A DNA stretch of 64,000 nucleotides. Source: Micromonospora sp. NBC_00421. GTDB lineage: Bacteria > Actinomycetota > Actinomycetes > Mycobacteriales > Micromonosporaceae. The notes under the pieces are model-generated. The model did not search any database. It was not told where the DNA came from and was given only the letters and a program-made list of their open reading frames with translations. Positions within the stretch are counted from its first letter, which is position 1; the number at the start of each line of letters is the position of its first letter. The translations under genes and the position numbers were made by a program. The stretch is taken from contig NZ_CP107929.1 of assembly GCF_036017915.1 (NCBI RefSeq), positions 5,150,001-5,214,000 on the forward strand, read 5' to 3'. Below are positions 60,710-64,000 of the stretch, in pieces.

Positions 60710-62497
60710 GTGCGACGTACGAAGACCGACCAATGGAGCCAGGAACTACGCGACGTGCGCGACCCCGCAGAGCTGTTCGGCGGGAGCGCCCAGACGGCGG
60801 TTCTCCGCCTGCTCACCATGGCGGGCAAGGTGCCCTTCCGGTCCGCCTTCGACGGTCTGACCCTGCGCGAGCAGGCGATCGTCCGGCACCTGCTCGGCCG
60901 GCAGGAACTGCGGCTGACACCACCCGGGGTCGACGTGCCGCCCGCCCCGTTCGTGCTGTGCCACTCGGCGCTCGGCAAGCTGACCGTGCACGAACCGGCG
61001 CGGGGTGACCTGCCGACCGAGGAGGTCGTGGCCGAGCTCGCGCTGCCCGGGTGGCTGGTCGAGATGCTCGACGAGGAGTGCCTGGCGGCCGAGGCCGAGG
61101 AGGAGCACCAGCGCTACGAGTTCGATCACCTGCTGCACACCTGGCACGCCGACGGCAGCCTGGCCGAACGGCTGGAGGAGGTCATCGACTGGGTCGAGCG
61201 CGTCGAGACCGTCCTGGTCTACGTCCGGCGTCGGGTGTTCTCCCGTTCCGACTCCGGGTCCAGCACCCTCATCCGCGACGGCGTGCTGCCCGCGCTGCGC
61301 GGCCGTCCACCTGCCGACTGGAGCCCGGAGGAGCGGCTGTTCGTGGCCGCCATCCAGCTGCTGTTCCGCACCGGCCGGGCGGTCCGGTTCGAGGAGTTCA
61401 ACGGCCGCCAGCTCAGCGCCGTCGGCCTGCGGCGGGTGCTCACCACCCGCTGCGCCGCGTACCTGGGGGTGCTCGGTGAGCCGGTCACCGGGCAGCTCAG
61501 CACCGCGACCCTGACCGAGTTGGCCGCGCTCGCCGGTGACCTGGTCGAACGCGTCGACGGCGGCGGTCACATGCGGTACCGGCGGGTCAACGGGCTGACC
61601 TACGCCAAGGACGAGTACCTGCTGCCGTGGGCGCAGGAGCAGCGCGGTCACACCGAGCTGCCCCGGGAGCTGCCCGCCCTGACCGGCGCCCCGACCGGGC
61701 CGGACGACGGCGAGGACCCCGCCGCCTGGGTACGGCGTGCCACCGCCGCCGCACTGCGTACCGCGCACCGCAGCGGCGACGAGCACGACCTGACCCGGAT
61801 CCTGGAGGGCCTCGTGCTGGGCGCGGTCGTCGATGCCCGCGCCGACTACGGCATGTCCAGCGGCATCCGCGACCTGTCCCGACTGGACGGACCGGCCGGT
61901 CAGTACGGTGAGGAGGTGGCGGGCCTGAAGAAGCCGGACTTCTTCTGCTGCGTGCTGCCCAGCCCCGCGATGGCCGTCGACCTGCCCACCGACGCGGTCA
62001 CCGACATCCTGTGGCAGGTCGCGCAACGGATGATGTACAACCGTTGGCACTTCGTGCCGGGCAACTTCGACCGGGTCGAGGTGCCCCGCCAACGGCACTA
62101 CTTCTTCCCACCGCTGGTGCCCGACATCGGCGAGTGGGGCGACCTGCGCCACGGCGGCCACAGCACCGCCCGCGTCCGTTACACCCTGCGGGCGCCCGGC
62201 GCGGCGATGTGGAAGCAACCGCTCACCGTCTCCGGACGGCAGTACCGGGGCGCGTTCGACATCCGGCTGGTACGCATGGACGGACCACCGTTCACCCTGG
62301 ACGACCTGCGGATCGCCTGCCGGTACTCGGCGCTTGTGGACGTACTCTGGCGGGAGATCGCCGGCTACGCCGAAGCCCACGACGGCTGGACCCCGACGAT
62401 CACCGCGTTCGGCGGCGACTGGTATGCGAAGAGCGCCTGGCACGTGCCCGTCGAGCGGCTGACCGCGACCGCGCAGCCGGTCGGCGGGATGGCGTGA
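60710..62497 (+). CDS. Unrecognised 595-aa protein of the NRPS cluster
   Basis: No known family recognised. It is a soluble protein without signal or membrane helices: N-terminal [20 protein letters not shown] and an acidic stretch [20 protein letters not shown]; middle [21 protein letters not shown]-terminal Trp/Tyr-rich region [40 protein letters not shown] and [20 protein letters not shown]. It has no HHxxxDG, adenylation or P450 motif. GTG 60710 follows AGGA. Its stop overlaps the MbtH-NRPS start (GTGA), so it is coupled to it. It could be a tailoring or scaffolding component; the role is unknown. Confidence 0.85.
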   Translation: MRRTKTDQWSQELRDVRDPAELFGGSAQTAVLRLLTMAGKVPFRSAFDGLTLREQAIVRHLLGRQELRLTPPGVDVPPAPFVLCHSALGKLTVHEPARGDLPTEEVVAELALPGWLVEMLDEECLAAEAEEEHQRYEFDHLLHTWHADGSLAERLEEVIDWVERVETVLVYVRRRVFSRSDSGSSTLIRDGVLPALRGRPPADWSPEERLFVAAIQLLFRTGRAVRFEEFNGRQLSAVGLRRVLTTRCAAYLGVLGEPVTGQLSTATLTELAALAGDLVERVDGGGHMRYRRVNGLTYAKDEYLLPWAQEQRGHTELPRELPALTGAPTGPDDGEDPAAWVRRATAAALRTAHRSGDEHDLTRILEGLVLGAVVDARADYGMSSGIRDLSRLDGPAGQYGEEVAGLKKPDFFCCVLPSPAMAVDLPTDAVTDILWQVAQRMMYNRWHFVPGNFDRVEVPRQRHYFFPPLVPDIGEWGDLRHGGHSTARVRYTLRAPGAAMWKQPLTVSGRQYRGAFDIRLVRMDGPPFTLDDLRIACRYSALVDVLWREIAGYAEAHDGWTPTITAFGGDWYAKSAWHVPVERLTATAQPVGGMA

Positions 62498-64000
62498 GCC
62501 CCCGCCCGCTCCACGTCGTCGTCAACGACGAGGACCAGTACTCGGTGTGGCCGACCGACCGGGCCCTGCCGGGCGGCTGGACGACGGTGTTCACCGGGGC
62601 GGTCGAGGCGTGTCTGGCGCACATCGCCGCGCACTGGACCGACCTGCGGCCCGCCTCACTGCGTACCACCGCGGGCGTTCCCGGCCGGGCCGTCACGGCG
62701 GCGCCGGCCACGGTGGACGCGGTGCGGTCGGTCGCCACCGGCCCGCGCCGCTCCTTCGGCCAGGCACCGTTGCACGTCCTCGTCGACCGGGCGCTGGCGG
62801 CCGATCCCGGGCGCGTCGCGGTGCGCTGTGCGGGGGCCGAGGTCACCGCGGGCGACCTGCTGACCCGGGTCCGGCACACCGCGCGGGTGCTGCGGGCGCA
62901 CGGTGCGGGGCCGGAGACGCCGGTCGCGGTGCTGCTGCCCCGGTCGGTGGACGCGGTGGTGGCGATCCTCGCGGTGCTGGCGGCCGGGTCGGCGTACCTG
63001 CCGCTGTCCGTCCAGGATCCGGCGGACCGGCGGGCCCGGATCCTTGCGGACGCGGGCGACCCGGTGCTGCTGGTCGGACCGGGGCAGCGAGGGCTGGTGC
63101 CCGCCGGCTACCCGGCGGCCGTACTCGACGTGACGGACCTGCCCGACCGGCTCGGCGACGACGGCGACGGCGACGGCGGCTGCCGGGTGGAGAACCTGGC
63201 GTTCGTCATGTACACCTCGGGCACCAGCGGGGCACCCAAGGGGGTGCTCGGCACCCACCGGCAACTGGTCAACTACGTGCACTGGTGCGCCGAGGAGTTC
63301 GCCTTCCAGCCGCAGGAGCGGGCCGTGCTGCACGCCCCGCTCTATTTCGTCGGCTCGGTGATGACGCTGTTCACCGCCCTGGTCGCGGGCTGGGAGCTGG
63401 AGGTCGCACCGGAGCCGGTCGCCTTCGACGACCTGATCGCGCTGACCGCCGCCGCGCCGTGCGGCTTCCTGAAGCTCACCCCGTCGCACGTGCGGGCGAT
63501 GACCGCCCTGGGCGGGGTGGACGACGTCGCCCGTCAGGTCATGATCGGCAGCGAGCCGCTGTACCTGACCCCCGAGTTCGACAGGTGGATCAGCAACAGC
63601 CCGAAGTCCGGTTTCGGCAACCACTACGGCATGAGCGAGACCGTCGGCGCCACCTGGTACTGGATCGGCACGGACCGTACGGTCGGTCGGCGGTTGCCGG
63701 TCGGCGCACCCATCCCCAACGCCGAGGTGCACATCCTCGACGAGGAGGGCCAGCCCGTGCCGCTCGGCGAGACCGGCGAGATCTGCCTGGGCGGGGCCGT
63801 CGTCGGCCGTGGCTACCACGGCCAGCCGGTGTTGACCGCCCAGCGGTGGATCCCGCACCCGGCGGGCGGTGGGGCACGCCTGCTGCGCACCGGGGACCTC
63901 GGCCGGTTGGGACCGGACGGGGTGCTCGACGTGCTCGGCCGCGCCGACCGGCAGGTGAAGATCCGTGGTCAGCGCGTCGAACCGCCAGCCGTCGAGGACG
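62494..64000 (+). CDS. MbtH-like domain fused to an NRPS adenylation domain (partial)
   Basis: An open frame to the window end (502 residues so far). The N-terminal MbtH domain (about 1-65) has [45 protein letters not shown], all family landmarks. The adenylation domain follows (about 85 on): A3 [20 protein letters not shown]5 [11 protein letters not shown]7-A8 [20 protein letters not shown] with [15 protein letters not shown]. Around A4, [15 protein letters not shown] has Val where the amine-binding Asp is usual, and Gly next, so a substrate without a free alpha-amine is possible. GTG 62494 is coupled to the gene before. Confidence 0.93.
   Translation, partial: MSPRPLHVVVNDEDQYSVWPTDRALPGGWTTVFTGAVEACLAHIAAHWTDLRPASLRTTAGVPGRAVTAAPATVDAVRSVATGPRRSFGQAPLHVLVDRALAADPGRVAVRCAGAEVTAGDLLTRVRHTARVLRAHGAGPETPVAVLLPRSVDAVVAILAVLAAGSAYLPLSVQDPADRRARILADAGDPVLLVGPGQRGLVPAGYPAAVLDVTDLPDRLGDDGDGDGGCRVENLAFVMYTSGTSGAPKGVLGTHRQLVNYVHWCAEEFAFQPQERAVLHAPLYFVGSVMTLFTALVAGWELEVAPEPVAFDDLIALTAAAPCGFLKLTPSHVRAMTALGGVDDVARQVMIGSEPLYLTPEFDRWISNSPKSGFGNHYGMSETVGATWYWIGTDRTVGRRLPVGAPIPNAEVHILDEEGQPVPLGETGEICLGGAVVGRGYHGQPVLTAQRWIPHPAGGGARLLRTGDLGRLGPDGVLDVLGRADRQVKIRGQRVEPPAVED

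Noticed and set aside
60746..62443. 565-codon frame antisense to the 595-aa gene
   Set aside because: His/Gln/Gly/Val-rich shadow composition; the plus frame has a ribosome site, promoter and coupling to the NRPS gene.
62656..63858. 400-codon frame antisense to the MbtH-adenylation gene
   Set aside because: The plus frame carries unmistakable MbtH and adenylation motifs.

Overview
The window looks like chromosomal DNA of a high-GC actinomycete, most likely a Micromonospora-like member of the Micromonosporaceae. The evidence is strong GC bias at third codon positions, many GTG starts with GGAGG-type ribosome sites, and actinobacterial markers: SepH, DUF3027, DUF2530, TIGR03089, SCO6745-type and SCO0607-type proteins, the futalosine menaquinone genes mqnB and mqnD, and an XPB helicase beside its helicase-associated partner. 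The species is an inference. I saw no rRNA, tRNA, CRISPR array, insertion sequence or integrase.

Layout. 1-9 kb: the start of a cytochrome P450, a small MT0933-type protein, an AI-2E family permease, a divergent hydrolase / MerR-thioredoxin pair, a GH65 phosphorylase with a beta-phosphoglucomutase-like HAD, and an MsiK/MalK-like ATPase. 9-15 kb: a tightly coupled cell-wall polymer operon (TagG/TagH-like exporter, CDP-alcohol phosphotransferase fusion, GT2-TagF fusion). 15-38 kb: core metabolism (sdaA, a glutaryl-CoA dehydrogenase-like gene, pdxH, citrate synthase, serC), division (sepH), several MFS or purine permeases with a MarR regulator, and mqnB. 38-41 kb: a repeat-rich stretch with minisatellites, then mqnD and a cold-shock gene. 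42-48 kb: helicase-associated protein, L,D-transpeptidase and XPB. 48-55 kb: small secreted or lipoprotein genes, a GntR/DivIVA-type cassette and a phytase-like secreted protein. 55-58 kb: the NHEJ set (LigD-type polymerase, ATP-dependent ligase, Ku). 58-60 kb: FKBP isomerase and an SCO6745-type protein. 60.4-64 kb: the beginning of a probable nonribosomal peptide cluster, with an unrecognised 595-aa protein translationally coupled to an MbtH-adenylation fusion that runs off the window.

Most notable signals: (1) upstream of the NRPS genes, a TTGACA promoter followed directly by a palindrome that matches the CebR/CelR cello-oligosaccharide repressor box at 13 of 14 positions; (2) a 33-bp dispersed element in three copies, each with a tandem-repeat array on the same (3') side; (3) short tandem duplications that span stop codons at the 3' ends of at least five unrelated genes; (4) a PhoP-like direct repeat and a Shine-Dalgarno-sequestering hairpin before the phytase-like gene; (5) a MerR operator lying inside a 19-bp promoter spacer. 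Long, relatively AT-rich, near-perfect hairpins sit in several intergenic gaps, some of them convergent junctions, and probably act as terminators.
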